Assembly (NCBI GenBank): GCA_943737045.1
Contig: CALSFV010000212.1
Span: forward strand, 1,287,001-1,351,000
Direction: 5' to 3'
From: Parapristionchus giblindavisi
Taxonomy: Eukaryota; Nematoda; Chromadorea; Rhabditida; Diplogasteridae
DNA length: 64,000 nucleotides
Shown here: positions 40,849-54,716 of the stretch, in pieces
How positions within the stretch are numbered: the first letter of the stretch is position 1
Layout: the number at the start of each line of letters is the position of its first letter
The notes under the pieces: generated by a model
Database searches by the model: none
What the model was told of the DNA's origin: nothing
Seen by the model: the letters and a program-made list of their open reading frames with translations, nothing else
Position numbers and translations under genes: made by a program

Positions 40849-43800
40849 GACCTGAAGTGTGTCTCATTCAGAATTTTTTCCTCTTTCACATAGTATATTA
40901 CTCGATAAGTTTCATTGACAATTAGACTTGTAACGAATTATTTTGTACCAAAAACAGAGAGTATTGAAAGATAAATTTACATATTGGCCGTACTGACCAC
41001 TTTGAAATAGTCTATCTTATTCAGATTTTTTTCGCTCTTTCATTTGGTATATGACACGATAGGTTTCATTTTCATTTTCATATTTGTCAAGTTATCTTGA
41101 TCATATCAGAGTAAAAGCTACTTTTGTACTTCGCTCATTATAGCAGCAGTAAAATATTACAGCTCGACATGACCTGAAGTGTGTCTCATTCAGAATTGTT
41201 TCCTCTTTCACATAGTATATTACTCGATAAGTATCATTGACAATTAGACTTGTAACGAATTATTTTGTACCAAAAACAGAGAGTATTGAAAGATAAATTT
41301 ACATATTGGCCGTACTGACCACTTTGAAATAGTCTATCTTATTCAGAATTTTTTCGCTCTTTCATTTGGTATATGACACGATAGGTTTCATTTTCATTTT
41401 GATATTTGTCAAGTTATCTTGATCATATCAGAGTAAAAGCTACTTTTGTACTTCGGTCATTATAGCAGCAGTAAAATATTACAGCTCGACATGACCTGAA
41501 GTGTGTCTCATTCAGAATTGTTTCCTCTTTCACATAGTATATTACTCGATAAGTTTCATTGACAATTAAACTTGTAACGAATTATTTTGTACCAAAAACA
41601 GAGAGTATTGAAAGATAAATTTACATATTGTCCGTACTGACCACTTTGAAATAGTCTATCTTATTCAGAATTTTTCGCTCTTTCATTTGGTATATGACAC
41701 GATAGGTTTCAATTTCATTTTCATATTTCTCAAGTTATCTTGATCATATCAGAGTAAAAGCTACTTTTGTACTTCGGTCATTATAGCAGCAGTAAAATAT
41801 TACAGCTCGACATGACCTGAAGTGTGTCTCATTCAGAATTTTTTCCTCTTTCACATAGTATATTACTCGATAAGTTTCATTGACAATTAGACTTGTAACG
41901 AATTATTTTGTACCAAAAACAGAGAGTATTGAAAGATAAATTTACATATTGGCCGTACTGACCACTTTGAAATAGTCTATCTTATTCAGATTTTTTTCGC
42001 TCTTTCATTTGGTATATGACACGATAGGTTTCATTTTCATTTTCATATTTGTCAAGTTATCTTGATCATATCAGAGTAAAAGCTACTTTTGTACTTCGCT
42101 CATTATAGCAGCAGTAAAATATTACAGCTCGACATGACCTGAAGTGTGTCTCATTCAGAATTGTTTTCTCTTTCACATAGTATATTACTCGATAAGTATC
42201 ATTGACAATTAGACTTGTAACGAATTATTTTGTACCAAAAACAGAGAGTATTGAAAGATAAATTTACATATTGGCCGTACTGACCACTTTGAAATAGTCT
42301 ATCTTATTCAGAATTTTTTCGCTCTTTCATTTGGTATATGACACGATAGGTTTCATTTTCATTTTGATATTTGTCAAGTTATCTTGATCATATCAGAGTA
42401 AAAGCTACTTTTGTACTTCGGTCATTATAGCAGCAGTAAAATATTACAGCTCGACATGACCTGAAGTGTGTCTCATTCAGAATTGTTTCCTCTTTCACAT
42501 AGTATATTACTCGATAAGTTTCATTGACAATTAAACTTGTAACGAATTATTTTGTACCAAAAACAGAGAGTATTGAAAGATAAATTTACATATTGTCCGT
42601 ACTGACCACTTTGAAATAGTCTATCTTATTCAGAATTTTTCGCTCTTTCATTTGGTATATGACACGATAGGTTTCAATTTCATTTTCATATTTCTCAAGT
42701 TATCTTGATCATATCAGAGTAAAAGCTACTTTTGTACTTCGGTCATTATAGCAGCAGTAAAATATTACAGCTCGACATGACCTGAAGTGTGTCTCATTCA
42801 GAATTTTTTCCTCTTTCACATAGTATATTACTCGATAAGTTTCATTGACAATTAGACTTGTAACGAATTATTTTGTACCAAAAACAGAGAGTATTGAAAG
42901 ATAAATTTACATATTGGCCGTACTGACCACTTTGAAATAGTCTATCTTATTCAGATTTTTTTCGCTCTTTCATTTGGTATATGACACGATAGGTTTCATT
43001 TTCATTTTCATATTTGTCAAGTTATCTTGATCATATCAGAGTAAAAGCTACTTTTGTACTTCGCTCATTATAGCAGCAGTAAAATATTACAGCTCGACAT
43101 GACCTGAAGTGTGTCTCATTCAGAATTGTTTCCTCTTTCACATAGTATATTACTCGATAAGTATCATTGACAATTAGACTTGTAACGAATTATTTTGTAC
43201 CAAAAACAGAGAGTATTGAAAGATAAATTTACATATTGGCCGTACTGACCACTTTGAAATAGTCTATCTTATTCAGAATTTTTTCGCTCTTTCATTTGGT
43301 ATATGACACGATAGGTTTCATTTTCATTTTGATATTTGTCAAGTTATCTTGATCATATCAGAGTAAAAGCTACTTTTGTACTTCGGTCATTATAGCAGCA
43401 GTAAAATATTACAGCTCGACATGACCTGAAGTGTGTCTCATTCAGAATTGTTTCCTCTTTCACATAGTATATTACTCGATAAGTTTCATTGACAATTAAA
43501 CTTGTAACGAATTATTTTGTACCAAAAACAGAGAGTATTGAAAGATAAATTTACATATTGTCCGTACTGACCACTTTGAAATAGTCTATCTTATTCAGAA
43601 TTTTTCGCTCTTTCATTTGGTATATGACACGATAGGTTTCAATTTCATTTTCATATTTCTCAAGTTATCTTGATCATATCAGAGTAAAAGCTACTTTTGT
43701 ACTTCGGTCATTATAGCAGCAGTAAAATATTACAGCTCGACATGACTTGAAGTGTGTCTCATTCAGAATTTTTTCCTCTTTCACATAGTATATTACTCGA

Positions 43801-46800
43801 TAAGTTTCATTGACAATTAGACTTGTAACGAATTATTTTGTACCAAAAACAGAGAGTATTGAAAGATAAATTTACATATTGGCCGTACTGACCACTTTGA
43901 AATAGTCTATCTTATTCAGATTTTTTTCGCTCTTTCATTTGGTATATGACACGATAGGTTTCATTTTCATTTTCATATTTGTCAAGTTATCTTGATCATA
44001 TCAGAGTAAAAGCTACTTTTGTACTTCGCTCATTATAGCAGCAGTAAAATATTACAGCTCGACATGACCTGAAGTGTGTCTCATTCAGAATTGTTTTCTC
44101 TTTCACATAGTATATTACTCGATAAGTATCATTGACAATTAGACTTGTAACGAATTATTTTGTACCAAAAACAGAGAGTATTGAAAGATAAATTTACATA
44201 TTGGCCGTACTGACCACTTTGAAATAGTCTATCTTATTCAGAATTTTTTCGCTCTTTCATTTGGTATATGACACGATAGGTTTCATTTTCATTTTGATAT
44301 TTGTCAAGTTATCTTGATCATATCAGAGTAAAAGCTACTTTTGTACTTCGGTCATTATAGCAGCAGTAAAATATTACAGCTCGACATGACCTGAAGTGTG
44401 TCTCATTCAGAATTGTTTCCTCTTTCACATAGTATATTACTCGATAAGTTTCATTGACAATTAAACTTGTAACGAATTATTTTGTACCAAAAACAGAGAG
44501 TATTGAAAGATAAATTTACATATTGTCCGTACTGACCACTTTGAAATAGTCTATCTTATTCAGAATTTTTCGCTCTTTCATTTGGTATATGACACGATAG
44601 GTTTCAATTTCATTTTCATATTTCTCAAGTTATCTTGATCATATCAGAGTAAAAGCTACTTTTGTACTTCGGTCATTATAGCAGCAGTAAAATATTACAG
44701 CTCGACATGACTTGAAGTGTGTCTCATTCAGAATTTTTTCCTCTTTCACATAGTATATTACTCGATAAGTATCATTGACAATTAGACTTGTAACGAATTA
44801 TTTTGTACCAAAAACAGAGAGTATTGAAAGATAAATTTACATATTGGCCGTACTGACCACTTTGAAATAGTCTATCTTATTCAGAATTTTTTCGCTCTTT
44901 CATTTGGTATATGACACGATAGGTTTCATTTTCATTTTGATATTTGTCAAGTTATCTTGATCATATCAGAGTAAAAGCTACTTTTGTACTTCGGTCATTA
45001 TAGCAGCAGTAAAATATTACAGCTCGACATGACCTGAAGTGTGTCTCATTCAGAATTGTTTCCTCTTTCACATAGTATATTACTCGATAAGTTTCATTGA
45101 CAATTAAACTTGTAACGAATTATTTTGTACCAAAAACAGAGAGTATTGAAAGATAAATTTACATATTGTCCGTACTGACCACTTTGAAATAGTCTATCTT
45201 ATTCAGAATTTTTCGCTCTTTCATTTGGTATATGACACGATAGGTTTCAATTTCATTTTCATATTTCTCAAGTTATCTTGATCATATCAGAGTAAAAGCT
45301 ACTTTTGTACTTCGGTCATTATAGCAGCAGTAAAATATTACAGCTCGACATGACTTGAAGTGTGTCTCATTCAGAATTTTTTCCTCTTTCACATAGTATA
45401 TTACTCGATAAGTTTCATTGACAATTAGACTTGTAACGAATTATTTTGTACCAAAAACAGAGAGTATTGAAAGATAAATTTACATATTGGCCGTACTGAC
45501 CACTTTGAAATAGTCTATCTTATTCAGAATTTTTTCGCTCTTTCATTTGGTATATGACACGATAGGTTTCATTTTCATTTTGATATTTGTCAAGTTATCT
45601 TGATCATATCAGAGTAAAAGCTACTTTTGTACTTCGGTCATTATAGCAGCAGTAAAATATTACAGCTCGACATGACCTGAAGTGTGTCTCATTCAGAATT
45701 GTTTCCTCTTTCACATAGTATATTACTCGATAAGTTTCATTGACAATTAAACTTGTAACGAATTATTTTGTACCAAAAACAGAGAGTATTGAAAGATAAA
45801 TTTACATATTGTCCGTACTGACCACTTTGAAATAGTCTATCTTATTCAGAATTTTTCGCTCTTTCATTTGGTATATGACACGATAGGTTTCAATTTCATT
45901 TTCATATTTCTCAAGTTATCTTGATCATATCAGAGTAAAAGCTACTTTTGTACTTCGGTCATTATAGCAGCAGTAAAATATTACAGCTCGACATGACTTG
46001 AAGTGTGTCTCATTCAGAATTTTTTCCTCTTTCACATAGTATATTACTCGATAAGTTTCATTGACAATTAGACTTGTAACGAATTATTTTGTACCAAAAA
46101 CAGAGAGTATTGAAAGATAAATTTACATATTGGCCGTACTGACCACTTTGAAATAGTCTATCTTATTCAGATTTTTTTCGCTCTTTCATTTGGTATATGA
46201 CACGATAGGTTTCATTTTCATTTTCATATTTGTCAAGTTATCTTGATCATATCAGAGTAAAAGCTACTTTTGTACTTCGCTCATTATAGCAGCAGTAAAA
46301 TATTACAGCTCGACATGACCTGAAGTGTGTCTCATTCAGAATTGTTTTCTCTTTCACATAGTATATTACTCGATAAGTATCATTGACAATTAGACTTGTA
46401 ACGAATTATTTTGTACCAAAAACAGAGAGTATTGAAAGATAAATTTACATATTGGCCGTACTGACCACTTTGAAATAGTCTATCTTATTCAGAATTTTTT
46501 CGCTCTTTCATTTGGTATATGACACGATAGGTTTCATTTTCATTTTGATATTTGTCAAGTTATCTTGATCATATCAGAGTAAAAGCTACTTTTGTACTTC
46601 GGTCATTATAGCAGCAGTAAAATATTACAGCTCGACATGACCTGAAGTGTGTCTCATTCAGAATTGTTTCCTCTTTCACATAGTATATTACTCGATAAGT
46701 TTCATTGACAATTAAACTTGTAACGAATTATTTTGTACCAAAAACAGAGAGTATTGAAAGATAAATTTACATATTGTCCGTACTGACCACTTTGAAATAG

Positions 46801-48568
46801 TCTATCTTATTCAGAATTTTTCGCTCTTTCATTTGGTATATGACACGATAGATTTCAATTTCATTTTCATATTTCTCAAGTTATCTTGATCATATCAGAG
46901 TAAAAGCTACTTTTGTACTTCGGTCATTATAGCAGCAGTAAAATATTACAGCTCGACATGACCTGAAGTGTGTCTCATTCAGAATTTTTTCCTCTTTCAC
47001 ATAGTATATTACTCGATAAGTTTCATTGACAATTAGACTTGTAACGAATTATTTTGTACCAAAAACAGAGAGTATTGAAAGATAAATTTACATATTGGCC
47101 GTACTGACCACTTTGAAATAGTCTATCTTATTCAGATTTTTTTCGCTCTTTCATTTGGTATATGACACGATAGGTTTCATTTTCATTTTCATATTTGTCA
47201 AGTTATCTTGATCATATCAGAGTAAAAGCTACTTTTGTACTTCGCTCATTATAGCAGCAGTAAAATATTACAGCTCGACATGACCTGAAGTGTGTCTCAT
47301 TCAGAATTGTTTCCTCTTTCACATAGTATATTACTCGATAAGTATCATTGACAATTAGACTTGTAACGAATTATTTTGTACCAAAAACAGAGAGTATTGA
47401 AAGATAAATTTACATATTGGCCGTACTGACCACTTTGAAATAGTCTATCTTATTCAGAATTTTTTCGCTCTTTCATTTGGTATATGACACGATAGGTTTC
47501 ATTTTCATTTTGATATTTGTCAAGTTATCTTGATCATATCAGAGTAAAAGCTACTTTTGTACTTCGGTCATTATAGCAGCAGTAAAATATTACAGCTCGA
47601 CATGACCTGAAGTGTGTCTCATTCAGAATTGTTTCCTCTTTCACATAGTATATTACTCGATAAGTTTCATTGACAATTAAACTTGTAACGAATTATTTTG
47701 AACCAAAAACAGAGAGTATTGAAAGATAAATTTACATATTGTCCGTACTGACCACTTTGAAATAGTCTATCTTATTCAGAATTTTTCGCTCTTTCATTTG
47801 GTATATGACACGATAGGTTTCAATTTCATTTTCATATTTCTCAAGTTATCTTGATCATATCAGAGTAAAAGCTACTTTTGTACTTCGGTCATTATAGCAG
47901 CAGTAAAATATTACAGCTCGACATGACCTGAAGTGTGTCTCATTCAGAATTTTTTCCTCTTTCACATAGTATATTACTCGATAAGTTTCATTGACAATTA
48001 GACTTGTAACGAATTATTTTGTACCAAAAACAGAGAGTATTGAAAGATAAATTTACATATTGGCCGTACTGACCACTTTGAAATAGTCTATCTTATTCAG
48101 ATTTTTTTCGCTCTTTCATTTGGTATATGACACGATAGGTTTCATTTTCATTTTCATATTTGTCAAGTTATCTTGATCATATCAGAGTAAAAGCTACTTT
48201 TGTACTTCGCTCATTATAGCAGCAGTAAAATATTACAGCTCGACATGACCTGAAGTGTGTCTCATTCAGAATTGTTTCCTCTTTCACATAGTATATTACT
48301 CGATAAGTATCATTGACAATTAGACTTGTAACGAAATATTTTGTACCAAAAACAGAGAGTATTGAAAGATAAATTTACATATTGGCCGTACTGACCACTT
48401 TGAAATAGTCTATCTTATTCAGAATTTTTTCGCTCTTTCATTTGGTATATGACACGATAGGTTTCATTTTCATTTTGATATTTGTCAAGTTATCTTGATC
48501 ATATCAGAGTAAAAGCTACTTTTGTACTTCGGTCATTATAGCAGCAGTAAAATATTACAGCTCGACAT
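37312..48568 (+). repeat. Trimeric higher-order repeat (a-b-c), ~964-965 bp
   Basis: Three monomer types recur in order. Type a (GTTTCC, AGTTTCATT, ATTAAAC, TTGTCC, five-T TTTTTCGC, CAATTTC..CTCAAG) starts at 37312, 38277, 39242, 41493, 42458, 43423, 46639 and 47604. Type b (TTTTTTCC, AGTTTCATT, AGATTTTTTTCGC, CATATTTG, CTTCGCTC) and type c (AGTATCATT, GATATTTG, CTTCGGTC) follow it. Type b is missing between 39242 and 40849, making that stretch dimeric, and again around 44388-45674. GACTTGAAG replaces GACCTGAAG in the copies at 43744, 44709, 45352 and 45995. Confidence 0.85.
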
Positions 48569-51462
48569 GACCTGAAGTGTGTCTCATTCAGAATTGTTTT
48601 CTCTTTCACATAGTATATTACTCGATAAGTATCATTGACAATTAGACTTGTAACGAATTATTTTGTACCAAAAACAGAGAGTATTGAAAGATAAATTTAC
48701 ATATTGGCCGTACTGACCACTTTGAAATAGTCTATCTTATTCAGAATTTTTTCGCTCTTTCATTTGGTATATGACACGATAGGTTTCATTTTCATTTTGA
48801 TATTTGTCAAGTTATCTTGATCATATCAGAGTAAAAGCTACTTTTGTACTTCGGTCATTATAGCAGCAGTAAAATATTACAGCTCGACATGACCTGAAGT
48901 GTGTCTCATTCAGAATTGTTTCCTCTTTCACATAGTATATTACTCGATAAGTTTCATTGACAATTAAACTTGTAACGAATTATTTTGTACCAAAACAGAG
49001 AGTATTGAAAGATAAATTTACATATTGGCCGTACTGACCACTTTGAAATAGTCTATCTTATTCAGATTTTTTTCGCTCTTTCATTTGGTATATGACACGA
49101 TAGGTTTCAATTTCATTTTCATATTTCTCAAGTTATCTTGATCATATCAGAGTAAAAGCTACTTTTGTACTTCGGTCATTATAGCAGCAGTAAAATATTA
49201 CAGCTCGACATGACCTGAAGTGTGTCTCATTCAGAATTTTTTCCTCTTTCACATAGTATATTACTCGATAAGTTTCATTGACAATTAGACTTGTAACGAA
49301 TTATTTTGTACCAAAAACAGAGAGTATTGAAAGATAAATTTACATATTGGCCGTACTGACCACTTTGAAATAGTCTATCTTATTCAGATTTTTTTCGCTC
49401 TTTCATTTGGTATATGACACGATAGGTTTCATTTTCATTTTGATATTTGTCAAGTTATCTTGATCATATCAGAGTAAAAGCTACTTTTGTACTTCGGTCA
49501 TTATAGCAGCAGTAAAATATTACAGCTCGACATGACCTGAAGTGTGTCTCATTCAGAATTGTTTCCTCTTTCACATAGTATATTACTCGATAAGTTTCAT
49601 TGACAATTAGACTTGTAACGAATTATTTTGTACCAAAAACAGAGAGTATTGAAAGATAAATTTACATATTGGCCGTACTGACCACTTTGAAATAGTCTAT
49701 CTTATTCAGATTTTTTTCGCTCTTTCATTTGGTATATGACACGATAGGTTTCAATTTCATTTTCATATTTCTCAAGTTATCTTGATCATATCAGAGTAAA
49801 AGCTACTTTTGTACTTCGGTCATTATAGCAGCAGTAAAATATTACAGCTCGACATGACCTGAAGTGTGTCTCTTTCAGAATTTTTTCCTCTTTCACATAG
49901 TATATTACTCGATAAGTTTCATTGACAATTAGACTTGTAACGAATTATTTTGTACCAAAAACAGAGAGTATTGAAAGATAAATTTACATATTGGCCGTAC
50001 TGACCACTTTGAAATAGTCTATCTTATTCAGATTTTTTTCGCTCTTTCATTTGGTATATGACACGATAGGTTTCATTTTCATTTTGATATTTGTCAAGTT
50101 ATCTTGATCATATCAGAGTAAAAGCTACTTTTGTACTTCGGTCATTATAGCAGCAGTAAAATATTACAGCTCGACATGACCTGAAGTGTGTCTCATTCAG
50201 AATTGTTTCCTCTTTCACATAGTATATTACTCGATAAGTTTCATTGACAATTAAACTTGTAACGAATTATTTTGTACCAAAAACAGAGAGTATTGAAAGA
50301 TAAATTTACATATTGTCCGTACTGACCACTTTGAAATAGTCTATCTTATTCAGAATTTTTCGCTCTTTCATTTGGTATATGACACGATAGGTTTCAATTT
50401 CATTTTCATATTTCTCAAGTTATCTTGATCATATCAGAGTAAAAGCTACTTTTGTACTTCGGTCATTATAGCAGCAGTAAAATATTACAGCTCGACATGA
50501 CCTGAAGTGTGTCTCATTCAGAATTTTTTCCTCTTTCACATAGTATATAACTCGATAAGTTTCATTGACAATTAGACTTGTAACGAATTATTTTGTACCA
50601 AAAACAGAGAGTATTGAAAGATAAATTTACATATTGGCCGTACTGACCACTTTGAAATAGTCTATCTTATTCAGATTTTTTTCGCTCTTTCATTTGGTAT
50701 ATGACACGATAGGTTTCATTTTCATTTTCATATTTGTCAAGTTATCTTGATCATATCAGAGTAAAAGCTACTTTTGTACTTCGCTCATTATAGCAGCAGT
50801 AAAATATTACAGCTCGACATGACCTGAAGTGTGTCTCATTCAGAATTGTTTCCTCTTTCACATAGTATATTACTCGATAAGTTTCATTGACAATTAAACT
50901 TGTAACGAATTATTTTGTACCAAAACAGAGAGTATTGAAAGATAAATTTACATATTGTCCGTACTGACCACTTTGAAATAGTCTATCTTATTCAGAATTT
51001 TTCGCTCTTTCATTTGGTATATGACACGATAGGTTTCAATTTCATTTTCATATTTCTCAAGTTATCTTGATCATATCAGAGTAAAAGCTACTTTTGTACT
51101 TCGGTCATTATAGCAGCAGTAAAATATTACAGCTCGACATGACCTGAAGTGTGTCTCATTCAGAATTTTTTCCTCTTTCACATAGTATATTACTCGATAA
51201 GTTTCATTGACAATTAGACTTGTAACGAATTATTTTGTACCAAAAACAGAGAGTATTGAAAGATAAATTTACATATTGGCCGTACTGACCACTTTGAAAT
51301 AGTCTATCTTATTCAGAATTTTTTCGCTCTTTCATTTGGTATATGACACGATAGGTTTCAATTTCATTTTCATATTTCTCAAGTTATCTTGATCATATCA
51401 GAGTAAAAGCTACTTTTGTACTTCGGTCATTATAGCAGCAGTAAAATATTACAGCTCGACAT
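48569..51462 (+). repeat. Shuffled block of hybrid monomers
   Basis: Markers that are linked elsewhere occur here in new combinations. The copy at 48891 has an a-type start (GTTTCC, ATTAAAC), a one-base-short ACCAAAACAG, the b-type AGATTTTTTTCGC and an a-type end. The one at 49534 joins GTTTCC to AGATTTTTTTCGC and CAATTTC. The one at 49856 has the family I CTCTTTCAG start. The copy at 51141 ends a-type after a family II middle. This looks like a zone of intense exchange between the trimeric block and the tetramer that follows. Confidence 0.7.
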
Positions 51463-53842
51463 GACCTGAAGTGTGTCTCATTCAGAATTGTTTTCTCTTT
51501 CACATAGTATATTACTCGATAAGTATCATTGACAATTAGACTTGTAACGAATTATTTTGTACCAAAAACAGAGAGTATTGAAAGATAAATTTACATATTG
51601 GCCGTACTGACCACTTTGAAATAGTCTATCTTATTCAGAATTGTTCGCTCTTTCATTTGGTATATGACACGATAGGTTTCATTTTCATTTTCATATTTGT
51701 CAAGTTATCTTGATCATATCAGAGTAAAAGCTACTTTTGTACTTCGCTCATTATAGCAGCAGTAAAATATTACAGCTCGACATGACCTGAAGTGTGTCTC
51801 ATTCAGAATTGTTTTCTCTTTCACATAGTATATTACTCGATAAGTATCATTGACAATTAGACTTGTAACGAATTATTTTGTACCAAAAACAGAGTGTATT
51901 GAAAGATAAATTTACATATTGGCCGTACTGACCACTTTGAAATAGTCTATCTTATTCAGAATTTTTTCGCTCTTTCATTTGGTATATGACACGATAGGTT
52001 TCATTTTCATTTTGATATTTGTCAAGTTATCTTGATCTTATCAGAGTAAAAGCTACTTTTGTACTTCGCTCATTATAGCAGCAGTAAAATATTACAGCTC
52101 GACATGACTTGAAGTGTGTCTCATTCAGAATTGTTTTCTCTTTCACATAGTATATTACTCGATAAGTATCATTGACAATTAGACTTGTAACGAATTATTT
52201 TGTGCCAAAAACAGAGAGTATTGAAAGATAAATTTACATATTGGCCGTACTGACCACTTTGAAATAGTCTATCTTATTCAGAATTTTTTCGCTCTTTCAT
52301 TTGGTATATGACACGATAGGTTTCATTTTCATTTTGATATTTGTCAAGTTATCTTGATCATATCAGAGTAAAAGCTACTTTTGTACTTCGGTCATTATAG
52401 CAGCGGTAAAATATCACAGCTCGACATGACCTGAAGTGTGTCTCATTCAGAATTGTTTTCTCTTTCACATAGTATATTACTCGATAAGTATCATTGACAA
52501 TTAGACTTGTAACGAATTATTTTGTACCAAAAACAGAGAGTATTGAAAGATAAATTTACATATTGTCCGTACTGACCACTTTGAAATAGTCTATCTTATT
52601 CAGAATTTTTCGCTCTTTCATTTGGTATATGACACGATAGGTTTCAATTTCATTTTCATATTTCTCAAGTTATCTTGATCATATCAGAGTAAAAGCTACT
52701 TTTGTACTTCGGTCATTATAGCAGCAGTAAAATATTACAGCTCGACATGACCTGAAGTGTGTCTCATTCAGAATTGTTTTCTCTTTCACATAGTATATTA
52801 CTCGATAAGTATCATTGACAATTAGACTTGTAACGAATTATTTTGTACCAAAAACAGAGAGTATTGAAAGATAAATTTACATATTGGCCGTACTGACCAC
52901 TTTGAAATAGTCTATCTTATTCAGAATTGTTCGCTCTTTCATTTGGTATATGACACGATAGGTTTCATTTTCATTTTCATATTTGTCAAGTTATCTTGAT
53001 CATATCAGAGTAAAAGCTACTTTTGTACTTCGCTCATTATAGCAGCAGTAAAATATTACAGCTCGACATGACCTGAAGTGTGTCTCATTCAGAATTGTTT
53101 TCTCTTTCACATAGTATATTACTCGATAAGTATCATTGACAATTAAACTTGTAACGAATTATTTTGTACCAAAAACAGAGTGTATTGAAAGATAAATTTA
53201 CATATTGGCCGTACTGACCACTTTGAAATAGTCTATCTTATTCAGAATTTTTTCGCTCTTTCATTTGGTATATGACACGATAGGTTTCATTTTCATTTTG
53301 ATATTTGTCAAGTTATCTTGATCTTATCAGAGTAAAAGCTACTTTTGTACTTCGCTCATTATAGCAGCAGTAAAATATTACAGCTCGACATGACTTGAAG
53401 TGTGTCTCATTCAGAATTGTTTTCTCTTTCACATAGTATATTACTCGATAAGTATCATTGACAATTAGACTTGTAACGAATTATTTTGTGCCAAAAACAG
53501 AGAGTATTGAAAGATAAATTTACATATTGGCCGTACTGACCACTTTGAAATAGTCTATCTTATTCAGAATTTTTTCGCTCTTTCATTTGGTATATGACAC
53601 GATAGGTTTCATTTTCATTTTGATATTTGTCAAGTTATCTTGATCATATCAGAGTAAAAGCTACTTTTGTACTTCGGTCATTATAGCAGCGGTAAAATAT
53701 CACAGCTCGACATGACCTGAAGTGTGTCTCATTCAGAATTGTTTTCTCTTTCACATAGTATATTACTCGATAAGTATCATTGACAATTAGACTTGTAACG
53801 ATTTATTTTGTACCAAAAACAGAGAGTATTGAAAGATAAATT

Positions 53843-53844
53843 TA
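53843..53844. other. TA target-site duplication, left copy
   Basis: The uninterrupted monomer reads AAATTTACATATTGG. Here AAATTTA is followed by the transposon end CAGTACC. The TA at monomer positions 130-131 is repeated at 55430-55431, the hallmark of Tc1/mariner insertion. Confidence 0.93.
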
Positions 53845-54561
53845 CAGTACCGTCCAAAAGTATACCAAAAAGTACATTTTTCGTCATAACTTTTTTCAAA
53901 CTCAACCGATCATGTCCAGCTTTTCATGGATTATTTTGAGAGTGTTTTTACGTGTTTTGCACAAATAAACACCCCGGTTGAACTCTTACGGTAAAATTTA
54001 TTTCGAATTTATCAAAAGTCACAAAAGTGAGATTTTCGTTTTCTTCGTTTTCTTCAGTTTTTTTCACTCATTTCGTTACCAATGTGTGTTATATCATTTT
54101 AAAACCATATAATGGCCTCTTGGGAGCAATATTCCACCGATATCCGTACTAGGATCCTTTTGTCGTGAACGTCAGATGGCTCCGTCCGCATCCCCCTGTC
54201 GCAGCTGTTCCGGATGTCTGTTACGAATATCCCCAAGGTCATTTGAACTCCAATCCGTGTCCAAACAATGAAAAGGACTAATGGACGACCTCTCAAGACG
54301 AACACGACATCTCATCATATTATTACCCGCGTCGCGATGGAGAACTCGAGGCTCACTGCAGTGGACACCAAGCAAGAACTTGCGGAATTTCACCAAATTG
54401 AAATATATGAAGCTTCTAACTTGAGTGAAAAGACGTTTGAGGGAAGGAAATAAAAAAAGTCTCTAAGATATCGGTATACGTCCTCCTTCCCCATAATTCC
54501 CTTCACATGGCCCAGGGGACCAACCCCAACTGCCGAGAAATAACCCCACAAAATCAACGAT
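53845..54561 (+). repeat. Left inverted arm of the Tc1-like element
   Basis: This ~717-bp arm pairs with the reverse complement of 54717-55429. The first 58 bases (53845-53902) match perfectly. Beyond that, matches continue as long blocks, for example CACAAATAAACACCCCGGTT at 53960 and GAGATTTTCGTTTTCTTCG at 54029, and through the coding remnants to ACCCCACAAAATCAACGAT. Positions 53845 to about 54110 are non-coding terminal sequence. Confidence 0.88.
54112..54453 (+). pseudogene. Tc1-type transposase N-terminal DNA-binding region, broken (left arm)
   Basis: One continuous frame of 114 codons begins MASWEQYSTDIRTRI at the ATG at 54112 and ends at the TAA at 54451-54453, but it has in-frame stops at 54166-54168 and 54244-54246. 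It shows the bipartite helix-turn-helix layout of Tc1/mariner transposases. The first helix-turn-helix is around SVRIPLSQLFRMSVTNIPKVI, then comes a GRPR-like linker (NGRPLKT, from 54280), then a second helical stretch with the family-typical spacing (MENSRLTAVDTKQELAEF). Family proteins are about 340 residues and continue into a DDE domain; here the frame ends after FEGRK, where sequence in the opposite orientation begins. The right arm carries the homologous copy. Non-functional. Confidence 0.8.
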
Positions 54562-54692
54562 ACTCCTCCAAACTTCAAGGTGAGCAGCTGGTAGTTCCCA
54601 TCAAATCAAGTGTTAACGGGATGACGAAAATGATCTATCCCCACCATTCCAATCATCAGAAACGTGTTTTCGTCTGAGAATACGACCTACTA
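54440..54692 (-). pseudogene. Tc1-type transposase DDE-domain fragment, broken (centre and left arm)
   Basis: On the minus strand, VVFSDENTF (54669-54692) matches the Tc1 motif containing the first catalytic Asp. In the same frame follow LKFGGVSLILWGYFSAVGVGPLGHVKGIM and VYRYLRD, typical of the middle of the DDE domain (GG-S--WG-FSA-G-G plus I-G-M). A TGA stop at 54606-54608 interrupts it. The second catalytic Asp and the final Glu region are absent, since the fragment runs into the junction at about 54440 (TTTGAGGGAAGG on the plus strand). It reads toward the left end, opposite to the N-terminal remnant in the same arm, so the two cannot form one protein. Confidence 0.8.
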
Positions 54693-54716
54693 CCACTGTT
54701 GTGGGGTCCAATTCAG
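54562..54716. other. Single-copy centre of the inverted-duplication element
   Basis: This 155-bp segment lies between the arms and has no inverted partner in the element. It encodes, on the minus strand, the FSDE part of the DDE fragment. In a transcript it would form the loop of a hairpin with stems of about 715 bp. Confidence 0.75.

Larger units (their letters stand above)
1..53844 (+). repeat. Satellite array, left part: ~168 tandem monomers of 321-322 bp
   Basis: Head-to-tail copies of one AT-rich monomer, all in the same orientation. With GACCTGAAGTG as start, copies begin at 1, 314, 635, 957, 1279, 1599, 1920, 2241 and so on to 53714; nearly every interval is 321 or 322 bp. Monomer landmarks are TCAGAATT near position 20, TTTTGTACC near 93, TTACATATTGG near 130, a second TCAGAATT near 173, TTTTGTACTTCGG near 274 and GCAGCAGTAA near 300. 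Copies differ by a handful of substitutions and one-base changes in T or A runs. All six frames are broken by stops, so it is non-coding. Unit size, array length and higher-order organisation fit centromeric or pericentromeric satellite, but position on the chromosome is an inference. The left edge lies outside the window. Confidence 0.98.

Noticed and set aside
1..53844. A protein-coding repeat gene in the satellite
   Set aside because: All six frames contain stops in every monomer and no frame stays open through a copy; one-base length changes in T runs would also break any frame.
54010..54030. Inner direct repeat typical of IR/DR Tc1 elements (TATCAAAAGTCACAAAAGTG)
   Set aside because: It is only loosely similar to the terminal GTCCAAAAGTATACC, too weak to claim as a transposase-binding repeat.
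54099..54396. Minus-strand open frames over the left arm N-terminal region
   Set aside because: They are antisense to the recognisable transposase helix-turn-helix remnant and show no domain of their own.
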